IMG/VR virus record: IMGVR_UViG_3300046492_000458
Span: 1-64,000 of that record
DNA from: a virus
DNA: 64,000 nucleotides
Direction: 5' to 3' (one strand)
The translations under genes were made by a program, and so were the position numbers. The notes under the pieces were generated by a model. That model saw only the letters and a program-made list of their open reading frames with translations, was not told the DNA's origin and searched no databases. Within the stretch, counting starts at the first letter, position 1. The number at the start of each line of letters is the position of its first letter. This document shows, one piece after another, positions 37,411-44,680 of the stretch.

Positions 37411-39003
37411 TCAGGCGATGTCGCCGAACAGGGCAACGCTGTACGGCTCGCTGAGACGCTGAACGCACAGCTGCGCGTAGGGCTCGTGCTGCTCGATGCC
37501 GATTGCCGTCATGTCCTCGCGGAGGGCCGCGGCCAGCGTGGTCCCGGAGCCGGCGAACGGATCCAGGACAGTCCCTCCGGGCGGGGTGACGAGCCGTACC
37601 AGCCACTGCATCAGCGCGAGCGGCTTGACTGTGGTGTGCGCGGTGCCGTCGGCGAGGCGGGGGCGCTCGGACGCGCGGGCCTTGGCCTCGTACCGGAAGA
37701 TCGGAAAGTACCTAGAGGCCCCGCCCTCGTCCTGGTGTTTGACGTATGGCACGCGGCCCTTGCACTCGCCGTAGGTGTCGGTGAAGCGAGTACCTGGTTC
37801 GTTACCTGAAAGGTTCCCGCCTGTCCGACGAATGCCGCTCTGCGCGTCCATCTCCGCGACAGGGCACCCGGACTGGCAGTGCCCGCCGTCGATGCAGTCG
37901 GGACCGTGGCCGAGAAGGACATTGGTCGGCCAACGGCCCGTGTCGGTCTCGCCTGCGGCCCGGGAGCCTTGCAGCCCGTCCCCGTAGACCTCGTTGCCAC
38001 TGCGCCGGTTGGAGACCCTACGGGGGCGAGCGCCGGACTCGACGCGGCAGCCGTCGATGTTGATCGCCCCGGTGCCGTGTTCCAGTACGTTCGCGACGGT
38101 CGTGTCGAAACCGGTGGACTTGCGGGCCAGGATGATCGGCTCGTGCGCCGGGCGAAGCTGGGTGTTCCAGCCGTGCCACTTTCGGGCCGCGTCGGTAGCG
38201 GGGGCCGTCAGGTCGTAAGCGCCGGCGCTGACGGGGGCGAGTTGCACGTCGGACTCGCCACGCACCCGGAAACCCTGGCCGATCACCTCCCGCCGGGCCC
38301 ACGCCTCACCGATCTCACCCTTGCGGCCATTCAACTCGGCCACGAGCGGGCGGATCTCGGCATCGTCGAAGCCGAGCAGATCGCGCAGGCGGTCCCACTG
38401 CTCAGGTGTCGGCACGATTGCGGCCTTACCTGCGAGCGTCGTCCAGTGGCTAGCCATGCCGTTGAAGCCGAAGGTGTCGTCGATCTGTCGGTGAGAGAGC
38501 CCGGCGGCATTGCGGGCGGCGGCCAGGAAGGCGGTCACCTGCAGGACTTGCGCCCGATCGTCGCGCCGCTTGTCGATGGCCTTGCCAATGTTCTGCCCCT
38601 TCGGCATCCCGGACCCGTAAATCCAGTGCAGGGAGTCACGGATCTCGAAGCCGGCGAGGCGAATCGCCATACCCATCAGGTCGGCAGTGCGCGGCGCCGC
38701 GAACGCCACAAGGTGGCCGCCAGGCTTGAGGACGCGCCAGCATTCATCCCACGCGGCGGGCGGCGGCACGAACCGGTCCCACGAGCGGCCCATGAAGCCA
38801 GCACCCTCGGGGACGTAGGCGCGGTCACCGGACAGCCAGGCGGCGAGGGCTTCGGCTATGACCCGCGGGTGGTGGTCGGCGAGCCCGTACGGCGGGTCGC
38901 AGACCACGGCGTCGACCGAGTTGTCGGCGAGGGTGGGGAGGATGTCGAGGCTGTCGCCGAGGTGGAGGGTGACGCCGTCGGCGCTGTAGTAGGGGTCGGG
39001 CAT
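37411..39003 (-). CDS. DNA methyltransferase with an inserted HTH-like region
   Basis: 530 aa. VDAVVCDPPYGLADHH (residues 31-46) is the catalytic DPPY motif and VLDPFAGSGTTLAAALREDMTAIGIE near the C-terminus is the AdoMet site. This gives the same order as the smaller methylase at 19703, but the protein is twice as long. LKPGGHLVAFAAPRTADLMGMAIRLAGFEIRDSLHWIYGSGMPKG follows the phage/plasmid N6-adenine or N4-cytosine methylase pattern. Between about residues 155 and 220, AARNAAGLSHRQIDDTFGFNGMASHWTTLAGKAAIVPTPEQWDRLRDLLGF looks like a helix-turn-helix inserted in the target-recognition part. No cognate nuclease is nearby. Confidence 0.88.
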   Translation of the reverse strand: MPDPYYSADGVTLHLGDSLDILPTLADNSVDAVVCDPPYGLADHHPRVIAEALAAWLSGDRAYVPEGAGFMGRSWDRFVPPPAAWDECWRVLKPGGHLVAFAAPRTADLMGMAIRLAGFEIRDSLHWIYGSGMPKGQNIGKAIDKRRDDRAQVLQVTAFLAAARNAAGLSHRQIDDTFGFNGMASHWTTLAGKAAIVPTPEQWDRLRDLLGFDDAEIRPLVAELNGRKGEIGEAWARREVIGQGFRVRGESDVQLAPVSAGAYDLTAPATDAARKWHGWNTQLRPAHEPIILARKSTGFDTTVANVLEHGTGAINIDGCRVESGARPRRVSNRRSGNEVYGDGLQGSRAAGETDTGRWPTNVLLGHGPDCIDGGHCQSGCPVAEMDAQSGIRRTGGNLSGNEPGTRFTDTYGECKGRVPYVKHQDEGGASRYFPIFRYEAKARASERPRLADGTAHTTVKPLALMQWLVRLVTPPGGTVLDPFAGSGTTLAAALREDMTAIGIEQHEPYAQLCVQRLSEPYSVALFGDIA

Positions 39004-39085
39004 CCGGGGCTCCCGCAGGTTGGTGGGTGGGCGCACCTTCACGGTGCCGTGGAATCTGTCGCGCGTTCCCCCCGCTTACGAGGGA

Positions 39086-39115
39086 GGGCCCACCCGGGGG
39101 GTGACGGGTGGGCCC
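39086..39115. terminator. Perfect inverted-repeat hairpin
   Basis: GGGCCCACCC and GGGTGGGCCC form an exact 10-bp stem with a 10-base loop between the membrane micropeptide gene and the methyltransferase. There is no T-tract. It could weaken leftward transcription from promoter copy 4 before the methyltransferase. Confidence 0.6.
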
Positions 39116-39118
39116 TGG

Positions 39119-39280
39119 CTAGAGGCGGATGGCGAGTAGGGGGCTTGCCAGTGCGGTGAGGGCGCCGGCGTCTTCGGATTGTCCTCCCATGGTGCGGATG
39201 AGGAAGTAGAGGGCGGTGAGGGCGAGGGCTTGCAGGTAGGGGGTCGGGTTCTGGTCGATGTGGGGGCGGTCGTCGGTCAC
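39119..39280 (-). CDS. Small single-pass membrane protein, 53 aa
   Basis: VTDDRPHIDQNPTPYLQALALTALYFLIRTMGGQSEDAGALTALASPLLAIRL: one membrane helix in the middle. GTG 39280 has GGAG 8 bases upstream; a GTG at 39331 is also possible. It is the first gene after promoter copy 4. Function unknown. Confidence 0.5.
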   Translation of the reverse strand: MTDDRPHIDQNPTPYLQALALTALYFLIRTMGGQSEDAGALTALASPLLAIRL

Positions 39281-39415
39281 TTCGGGGCTCCAGGAGGGCG
39301 TGGTGGGGGCTTGTCGGGGATGCTGTGGCACGCCCGTCCTGGAGTTTGGGGAGGGTCCGGGGCCGGCCGATCCTGGCCTGCTAGCTGTGTTCAGCCGGTC
39401 CCGGGTACGTGTAAG

Positions 39416-39452
39416 ACACTAGCCCATCTTCTATTACGTACGCAATACAAGA
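39416..39452 (-). promoter_or_regulatory. Conserved promoter/operator, copy 4
   Basis: On the minus strand TATTGCGTACGTAATA (39432-39447) contains -35 TTGCGT (39440-39445), followed after 18 bases by -10 TAGTGT (39416-39421). The core matches the other copies exactly. It starts the leftward run 39280 to about 35349 and lies just after the replication gene. Confidence 0.87.
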
Positions 39453-39468
39453 TGGGGTGTGGTGCCCA

Positions 39469-40608
39469 TCACGCCCGAACTTCGCGGCGCTCCCGGCTCC
39501 GCTGGCACTGGGGGCACATCTCTTCGCCCTCCTTCAAAGGGCGCCCGCACAACCCGTCGTTGCCCTGGCACTCACCCAGGCGGACCCGCGGAACGATCGT
39601 CTCGGGATCCCAGGCCGCTGGAGTCGGCGTCGGCGTGTCCTTTGGCGCCCAGTCAGCCTTGAACTGCCCGACATGCGGCACAGGACCGGACAGAGCATCC
39701 CGCAACCTGCGGGCAACGATCGCGCCCACCGTCGTACGGATCGGATCGGGTAGCGGCCGCCCTGCGATGACCTGCCGGACCTGCTCCCGTGTCCAGCCCT
39801 GCATCAACATGCCGGCCACAGCCAGCCCTTGATCCTGGAGCGTCTTTCCCGTCAGGAGGAACTCCGGCTGCTGGGCACCGATCGCCTGAAGCAGATCGAC
39901 GCCTGGATTCCTTCCGATCTGATGGGGGACCGCTGAACCGTCCGTCCCTCCGTCCTTCCCGCTGCCAGCATCTGCCGCGGAAGGAAGGACGGGTTCTAGG
40001 TCCGGTTCATAAGGACTGGTTCGGGGGTCTTCAAGTCCCCCCGTTTGGGACTGAGAGTCCCCCCGTGGAGGACTGACAGTCCCCCCGCGGCCCCGCATGG
40101 GCCCCACGTCACGAGTGGACTGAGAGTCCCCCCGTTCCTCGGGCGGCTCGGCGGCGACGGCTTCGACCTCTTCAACCTGCGCCGTGGAGCGCTTCCTGCC
40201 CTTGTCGCTGCGGGTCTTCTTGGCTGGCGGAGGTGCGATCGGGGGACGGTTCTCGGGGGTCAGAGGCGTCTTGCCCCTTTCCCTCCGCTCCTTGTTGATC
40301 CGCTCGATGTTCGGGAACCAGTCGTACGGGATCAGCAGGTCCCACACGGGCGGCCGGCGGTCGGCACGGATGTACTCAGCCGCCTTCGGATCCCCAGGGC
40401 CGATCAACTTGCGTGCAGCGAGACCGGTCAGCGTGCGCTGGACGGTCTTTGGGTCCACAGTCGTCCGCTTCGCCACCGTTGAGCGGGCAGGGAAGGCGGC
40501 ACAGCCATCCGAATCGGCCTTCTCGGCCAACATGACCAGGATGGCGAACTCGTTGACGTTGGCGATCGGCGCGTCGCTCGTAGCCCAGAGGACAGCTTCG
40601 AAACTCAT
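39469..40608 (-). CDS. O-like replication protein with winged-helix domain
   Basis: 379 aa. Residues 1-105 (SFEAVLWATSDAPIANVNEFAILVMLAEKADSDGCAAFPARSTVAKRTTVDPKTVQRTLTGLAARKLIGPG) form a winged helix like that of phage O and plasmid replication proteins. The middle 100 residues are charged and disordered, and the C-terminal part has GLAVAGMLMQGWTREQVRQVIAGRPLPDPIRTTVGAIVARRLRDAL (DnaD-like or helicase-loader-binding helices) and a CxxC...C zinc ribbon (CGRPLKEGEEMCPQCQRSRE). The iterons at 40034-40134 lie within the disordered part, as in lambda O. An initiator role is therefore probable. Confidence 0.7.
   Translation of the reverse strand: MSFEAVLWATSDAPIANVNEFAILVMLAEKADSDGCAAFPARSTVAKRTTVDPKTVQRTLTGLAARKLIGPGDPKAAEYIRADRRPPVWDLLIPYDWFPNIERINKERRERGKTPLTPENRPPIAPPPAKKTRSDKGRKRSTAQVEEVEAVAAEPPEERGDSQSTRDVGPMRGRGGTVSPPRGDSQSQTGGLEDPRTSPYEPDLEPVLPSAADAGSGKDGGTDGSAVPHQIGRNPGVDLLQAIGAQQPEFLLTGKTLQDQGLAVAGMLMQGWTREQVRQVIAGRPLPDPIRTTVGAIVARRLRDALSGPVPHVGQFKADWAPKDTPTPTPAAWDPETIVPRVRLGECQGNDGLCGRPLKEGEEMCPQCQRSRERREVRA
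40034..40134. repeat. Iterons inside the replication gene, putative origin
   Basis: GGACTGAGAGTCCCCCCG occurs at 40048-40065 and 40117-40134, as GGACTGACAGTCCCCCCG at 40070-40087, and in part as AGTCCCCCCG at 40034-40043. Each full copy contains the inverted pair GGACT/AGTCC. The copies are read in all three frames of the enclosing protein, so the DNA sequence and not the amino acids is being conserved. Spacings are 22 and 47 bases. This resembles the lambda origin, where iterons sit inside gene O. Confidence 0.75.
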
Positions 40609-40845
40609 CAGAAGCCTCCAGCCGTGCGAGTGATCACGCTGAGGGTACTTGCGGGCGATGTGCCAACTGCGGGTAGTCTCGACACCGAGATGCCTACTCT
40701 CACGTGGTTGCTCTCACTGACCCAGCGGGCTGCGATCCGCTGGTCGAACTTGGACGGCCGGTATGAGGCGCTGCGACCTCTAGCCGGCCGTTCGTGTATC
40801 CGGGGCGATGAGGCTGCGATCTCAAAGCCCGGGTGACCGGTGTTG

Positions 40846-41106
40846 CTACTTGCGGCCGCGTCCGCCGCGGCGAGGGCCGTCCTTGAACATCTCGATGAAG
40901 ACGCCGGTCTCCATCGTTCGCGTCTTCCCGGCCATCACGTACGGCATCTGGCCTGGCCCGTCGCCGAATCTCCACCAGTCGGGGTTCGCGCGGGCGAGGT
41001 ATCTGAGTCCGTCGGGGGTGATGCTGTCGACCAGTTTCAGTTCCACAAGCAGCGCGGCGCCGGTTGTGAACGTGACGAACGGGGGCAGGTCGTCTTTCAT
41101 CGGCAT
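40846..41106 (-). CDS. Small basic hypothetical protein, 86 aa
   Basis: ATG 41106 (another at 41100). MPMKDDLPPFVTFTTGAALLVELKLVDSITPDGLRYLARANPDWWRFGDG, then a basic end (FKDGPRRGGRGRK). The LVDSITPDGLRYLARANPDWWRFGDG stretch could be a small winged-helix. It lies between the replication gene and the GntR gene and may regulate or assist replication. A 14-bp palindrome CCGGGTTAACCCGG (41237-41250) is in its upstream region. Confidence 0.5.
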   Translation of the reverse strand: MPMKDDLPPFVTFTTGAALLVELKLVDSITPDGLRYLARANPDWWRFGDGPGQMPYVMAGKTRTMETGVFIEMFKDGPRRGGRGRK

Positions 41107-41236
41107 ACACCGGTGACGGAAACTTCGGTCGAACGCGAGAATGTCGATAGCATCGACACGTGCAGGTCCTTCCTCCAAGTGGGGCGATCTGTGCTGCCGG
41201 GTCGTATTCGCAGTACGCCGGCGCGGGAACGGTCGG

Positions 41237-41250
41237 CCGGGTTAACCCGG
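41237..41250. promoter_or_regulatory. Palindrome CCGGGTTAACCCGG
   Basis: A perfect 14-bp palindrome, extended imperfectly by GGC.../...GCC, in the 197-base gap between the GntR gene and the small gene at 41106. Likely a protein-binding site upstream of the replication genes. Confidence 0.5.
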
Positions 41251-41303
41251 TTCGGCCGTTTCTGCTGCTCAGGGCGGGTCAGTCATCTGCTTCCACTCCT
41301 CAG

Positions 41304-42032
41304 TTACTCGTCGTCCGCTTGCCATAGGCCGACGGAATAGATGTCCTCCCAGTACTCCAACGGCCCATCCTCGTCGTGGAACACGTTCACCAGGACGAGA
41401 ACAGGTACGGGAACGTCCTCAGGTACTCGGACTTCCAGAAGGTCCAGCTCGTTCTGGGAGGCGAATCGAGCGGTTCGCCGCTCCGGCGACTTGGTGACCG
41501 TGCGCCCGGTCCGCTCCGTGTAGATCTCCTGCCAGAACCGGCCCATCGGCTCGGTGCTCAGCAGCTCCGGGACAGCGCTCAGCGCCCGGACATGGATGCA
41601 GGACAAGGCTGCGATCGTAGGAGTGTTGTCCCGCACGAATACCCGGGTGCGCAGCACGATCTCGTCGTGCAGATCGATCTCGAGCGCGTCCGCGACTGCC
41701 GCGTCTGCTGACCGGAGAGCTGCGGTGTGCTTGATGGACTTCTCCTTGTAGCCGTACGGGTCACCCGTGCGGCCAATCCTCTTCAGGCGTGCGGCGGCCG
41801 TCGTGGCGACGCGGGGGCGTTCGGCCACCACCGTGCCGACGCCGGGCTTGGCCACGGTCAAGCGTTCTGCCTTCAGGAGTTGGAACGCCCGGTTCGCCGT
41901 GGCGATCGCGACATCGAACTCCTCGCAGACCCTGTTCATGGACGGCATCTTGTCGCCAGGGGTGAGCGTGCCGTCCGCGATGAGCCGTCGGTAGTGGGTG
42001 GCGATCTCGGCATATCCAGCCTTGCCGCTCAT
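41304..42032 (-). CDS. GntR/HutC-family repressor (KorSA/TraR-like)
   Basis: 242 aa. Residues 1-70 (YAEIATHYRRLIADGTLTPGDKMPSMNRVCEEFDVAIATANRAFQLLKAERLTVAKPGVGTVV) are a GntR winged helix; residues 85-240 form the HutC/UTRA ligand-binding domain (IVLRTRVFVRDNTPTIAALSCIHV ... GRFWQEIYTERTGRTVTKSPERRTARFASQNELDLLEV). In Streptomyces conjugative elements such proteins (KorSA, TraR, KorA) repress transfer and replication genes. Its own promoter has a tight inverted repeat, suggesting autoregulation. Confidence 0.88.
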   Translation of the reverse strand: MSGKAGYAEIATHYRRLIADGTLTPGDKMPSMNRVCEEFDVAIATANRAFQLLKAERLTVAKPGVGTVVAERPRVATTAAARLKRIGRTGDPYGYKEKSIKHTAALRSADAAVADALEIDLHDEIVLRTRVFVRDNTPTIAALSCIHVRALSAVPELLSTEPMGRFWQEIYTERTGRTVTKSPERRTARFASQNELDLLEVRVPEDVPVPVLVLVNVFHDEDGPLEYWEDIYSVGLWQADDE

Positions 42033-42066
42033 GTGCCCGCCCCTTTCTTCATCGTCGTCTTGGTGT

Positions 42067-42090
42067 GAGCACTATAGTAGTGCTCTACTA
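42067..42090 (-). promoter_or_regulatory. Operator and promoter of the GntR gene
   Basis: Two overlapping inverted repeats: GAGCACTATAGTAGTGCTC (42067-42085) and TAGTAGTGCTCTACTA (42075-42090). The minus-strand -10 TATAGT lies inside the first. A weak CGTCAG -35 is about 17 bases upstream of it. Such AGTAG-type repeats are typical binding sites for GntR repressors of actinobacterial plasmids. Confidence 0.7.
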
Positions 42091-42152
42091 GCCCTGACGG
42101 GTAACGCACCGAGGAGTCCCAGGGGGGATGGCATGGCGATTCCGAACGTGGA

Positions 42153-42413
42153 TCATCCACTCGCATCCCCGTCCTGCTGCTTCTCCTCCAAGTCCGTACG
42201 CCGGCCCGGCTGGAGGACCCGCGTGTCGAAGTACTCGTCGACCGCATCGGTCGGGTACTTCAGGCGCGTCGTACCCGGCTCGATCACGGGCGTCGGGAAC
42301 TTCGGGTCGGAGCGGGCGATGCGGTGGACGCGCTGGCGGCTCAGCCCGCGATGCTCCGCAATCTCCGGAATGGTCATCAACTGCGGGACCTCCTTGTCTC
42401 TCTCGTCGCTCAA
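42153..42413 (-). CDS. AlpA/excisionase-like HTH protein, 86 aa
   Basis: TTG 42413 has GGGAG 7 bases upstream; ATG 42377 after AAGGAGG is an alternative (74 aa). MTIPEIAEHRGLSRQRVHRIARSDPKFPTPVIEPGTTRLKYPTDAVDEYFDTRV is a MerR/AlpA winged-helix. Such proteins regulate excision or transfer. It is transcribed away from the transfer operon; the region between holds a TTGACA promoter. Confidence 0.7.
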   Translation of the reverse strand: MSDERDKEVPQLMTIPEIAEHRGLSRQRVHRIARSDPKFPTPVIEPGTTRLKYPTDAVDEYFDTRVLQPGRRTDLEEKQQDGDASG

Positions 42414-42442
42414 TGAATCTCCCTCAGTATGGACGAACCCTG

Positions 42443-42471
42443 TTGACAATGTCCACCAGGTGGAGGACTCT
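42443..42471 (+). promoter_or_regulatory. Putative promoter of the transfer operon
   Basis: Perfect -35 TTGACA (42443-42448) with a weak -10 (GACTCT, 17-base spacing, or TCTAGT at 20). A 13-bp palindrome TCCACCAGGTGGA (42452-42464) sits in the spacer, where a bound repressor would block RNA polymerase. The HTH protein encoded on the other side or the GntR repressor could bind there. A CCCCGG/CCGGGG stem-loop (42493-42521) follows in the leader. Confidence 0.5.
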
Positions 42472-42600
42472 AGTACCAGCAAAACAACACGACCCCGGGC
42501 CAGCTCATCGCCAGACCGGGGCCGTGCGTCCCGGACGGTGTTCCCGCACCGAAAGGGACTTGGAACCGTCCTACCTGCGCTATCAGGAGGCCAGATCCGC

Positions 42601-42822
42601 ATGCAGGATCTCACGGCAAGCATTCCCATGGCACCGCACCCCGGTGACTTCGTCCACCAGGCGGCGCCGACCATCCTCGAGACGTTCCCCGCTGGTTCCC
42701 CGTACGGCAGCTGGCCGGCTGATGCGTTCGCCGCCGCCCGCCGCAACGAGGGCATCAACGCCGAGGTCGTCATGAACCTCGCCACCGACTCCTTCCTCGT
42801 CGTCGTGAAGGCCGGTGCGTGA
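42601..42822 (+). CDS. Small hypothetical protein, 73 aa, first gene of the transfer operon
   Basis: ATG with AGGAGG about 9 bases upstream. SIPMAPHPGDFVHQAAPTILETFPAGSPYGSWPADAFAAARRNEGINAEVVMNLATDSFLVVV: small alpha/beta protein. The stop overlaps the next start. Family not recognised; position suggests a role in transfer control. Confidence 0.55.
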   Translation: MQDLTASIPMAPHPGDFVHQAAPTILETFPAGSPYGSWPADAFAAARRNEGINAEVVMNLATDSFLVVVKAGA

Positions 42823-43229
42823 TGGCTGACCGTGACTACACGAACGAAGAGATGCGGCTGCTGGAGATGTACCACCAGCTCATCGCCCTCAGCGACGACA
42901 AGGACGTGGCGGGCAGGTTCATCCTCCTCGGCACCAACGGGGCGATCGTCGCGCACGGTTCCCTCGCCGCCCGCGACATCGAGGCCGCCACTCTCGCGCT
43001 CGCCGCGCTCAACGAGGCGAAGGCCGCCACGGAGGAGTCCACCGGACACGCCGTGTACGCCTCCCTCCCGAAGGTGCCGATCGACCAGGACCTCGAGAAC
43101 GAGCTTGAGGAGTACTGCATCAGCCTCGACACCGACCACCTGTTCGGCTTGGCCGCGCAGGACCAGGCCGCCGCGGTCGCCGAGTTCGACCAGATCACCA
43201 GCGATGTCGAAGGCGACGGGACCCTGTGA
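42822..43229 (+). CDS. Hypothetical protein, 135 aa
   Basis: ATG 42822 overlaps the previous stop (a GTG lies one codon earlier). NEEMRLLEMYHQLIALSDDKDVAGRFILLGTNGAIVAHGSLAARDIEAATLALAALNEAK is alpha/beta; the C-terminus is helical and acidic (DLENELEEYCISLDTDHLFGLAAQDQAAAVAEFDQI). Unknown family, coupled on both sides. Confidence 0.6.
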   Translation: MADRDYTNEEMRLLEMYHQLIALSDDKDVAGRFILLGTNGAIVAHGSLAARDIEAATLALAALNEAKAATEESTGHAVYASLPKVPIDQDLENELEEYCISLDTDHLFGLAAQDQAAAVAEFDQITSDVEGDGTL

Positions 43230-43645
43230 TGGCCGCGCACCCGGGCACGCACGTGCACCCCGCGGACAACGCGGTCCCGCCCCTGAACGACGACCTCGCC
43301 GGCCTCCTCGACGACCTGGTCGGTTTCCACCGCGGGCTGGACCTCATCGCCGACGGCGTACGGCTCCTGGCGCTGGACCGGCTGACGATCCCCCAGACGC
43401 AGACCGTCGTCACCATGCTCGCCGGTTCCACCGACCCGGCCGGCACGCAGATCGACGTGGCCGCCCTTATCGCCGCCCTCGTCGCCCGGCTCCTCAACGC
43501 CGACGAGAACCCGGCCCTCCGCACCCTCCCCGCCGACACCCAGGACCAGGCCCGCACCGCGGGCGCCGACTTTGCCGACCACGACGCCTACATCACCCCC
43601 CGCTCTGACATCGCCAAGACCGTCTACGACCTCAACCCGATCTGA
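43229..43645 (+). CDS. Hypothetical protein, 138 aa
   Basis: ATG overlapping the previous stop. LNDDLAGLLDDLVGFHRGLDLIADGVRLLALDRLTIPQTQTVVTMLAG and DVAALIAALVARLLNADENPALRTLPADTQDQA are helical. The end YITPRSDIAKTVYDLNPI is a short strand-helix. No family recognised. Confidence 0.58.
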   Translation: MAAHPGTHVHPADNAVPPLNDDLAGLLDDLVGFHRGLDLIADGVRLLALDRLTIPQTQTVVTMLAGSTDPAGTQIDVAALIAALVARLLNADENPALRTLPADTQDQARTAGADFADHDAYITPRSDIAKTVYDLNPI

Positions 43646-43738
43646 CCGCGCCCGGTGCCGGGTCAGCCACCACGGTGGCCCGGTGCCGAGTACGGCCAGC
43701 ACCATCCCGTCCCGCACCACCGGAAGGAGCACCACCCC

Positions 43739-43864
43739 ATGAAGAAGCAGCTCATCCGCCTGTGGCACCTGGTCGCGAACTCCGGCCAGTGCAACGTCTG
43801 CTCCGGCTGGTTCGACAACTGGCCCGGCGGCACCTGCGCCGCCTGCATCAACAACGGCTACTGA
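43739..43864 (+). CDS. Small zinc-knuckle protein, 41 aa
   Basis: ATG with GGAAGGAG about 9 bases upstream. MKKQLIRLWHLVANSGQCNVCSGWFDNWPGGTCAACINNGY: basic helix followed by CxxC...CxxC. Translation is well supported by the ribosome-binding site. Confidence 0.55.
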   Translation: MKKQLIRLWHLVANSGQCNVCSGWFDNWPGGTCAACINNGY

Positions 43865-43907
43865 CCCACCCCGACCACCCGCCTGCACCACCCGGAAGGA
43901 GCCCGCC

Positions 43908-44063
43908 ATGGCCGCCACCACCGACCAGACGACCACCACCACCGACGAGCCGCTGAACGGCCCCAAGTTCCGTGCCACCCACGGTGCAGAGGAGTGGAGC
44001 CCCGCCGAGATCGACGCCCAGCAGATCCTCGCCGAACTCGCCGCCTACGCCCCCGCCGCCTGA
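43908..44063 (+). CDS. Small hypothetical protein, 51 aa
   Basis: ATG with GGAAGGAG about 7 bases upstream. Thr-rich N-terminus (TTDQTTTTTDEP), then KFRATHGAEEWSPAEIDAQQILAELAAYAPAA. Unknown. One of a series of very small genes with the same leader pattern of CC.GGAAGGA. Confidence 0.5.
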   Translation: MAATTDQTTTTTDEPLNGPKFRATHGAEEWSPAEIDAQQILAELAAYAPAA

Positions 44064-44087
44064 CCACCGGAAGGACACCCGTACCCC

Positions 44088-44297
44088 ATGGCCAACGACC
44101 ACGTCCGCAACGCGACCCTCGCCCTCATCCCCCGCGACGGCTTCAACCGGCCCAGCGCCGGCCAGCTCCACGAGGCCGAAGTCCACGCCGCTCTCGCCAA
44201 GGCCGTCGAGCTGGGCCGGATCGCCGACGCGCTCGAGTCCCTCGCCGCCACCACCGCACTCGCGGACCTCGAGCCCGCCATCCACCACAGCCACTGA
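44088..44297 (+). CDS. Small hypothetical protein, 69 aa
   Basis: ATG with GGAAGGA about 9 bases upstream. RNATLALIPRDGFNRPSAGQLHEAEVHAALAKAVELGRIADALESLAATTALADLEPAIHH: helical. Family unknown. Confidence 0.5.
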   Translation: MANDHVRNATLALIPRDGFNRPSAGQLHEAEVHAALAKAVELGRIADALESLAATTALADLEPAIHHSH

Positions 44298-44340
44298 CCC
44301 CAGCCCATCCGCCCGAACCCACCGGAAGGACATCGATCCC

Positions 44341-44649
44341 GTGCTCGCCACCCTCTTCGCCCGCCGCCCCCAGCAGGACACCCCGACCCCCGAGACCCCC
44401 GCCACGGACACCGGCGCCGCAGAGACCAACCAGAACCAGCAGCCGGACCGTCCCGAGAACCTGCAGATCAGGTTCCAGACGGTCGGCGGATCCTACGTCG
44501 ACGTCACCGGAACCGAGTACCTCCAGGACAACCGGTGGCAGTGCCACGGCTGCAAAGCCACCTCGGAATTCCCCCAGCATGACTGGCTCAGCTTCATGCG
44601 CAGCAAGGCGAACAAGCACGCCAACGAGTGCCGCGCCATCCACCTCTGA
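44341..44649 (+). CDS. Small zinc-finger protein, 102 aa
   Basis: GTG with GGAAGGA about 11 bases upstream. A disordered Pro/Thr/Gln stretch, then a beta segment (LQIRFQTVGGSYVDVTGTEYLQDNRWQCHGCKATSEFPQHDWLSFMRSKANKHANECRAIHL) containing C..C...H...H...C, a likely zinc site. In Streptomyces transfer clusters such proteins occur beside DUF2637 genes; role unknown. Confidence 0.6.
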   Translation: MLATLFARRPQQDTPTPETPATDTGAAETNQNQQPDRPENLQIRFQTVGGSYVDVTGTEYLQDNRWQCHGCKATSEFPQHDWLSFMRSKANKHANECRAIHL

Positions 44650-44680
44650 CGATCCCACTCCAGGAAGGACACCGATCCCG

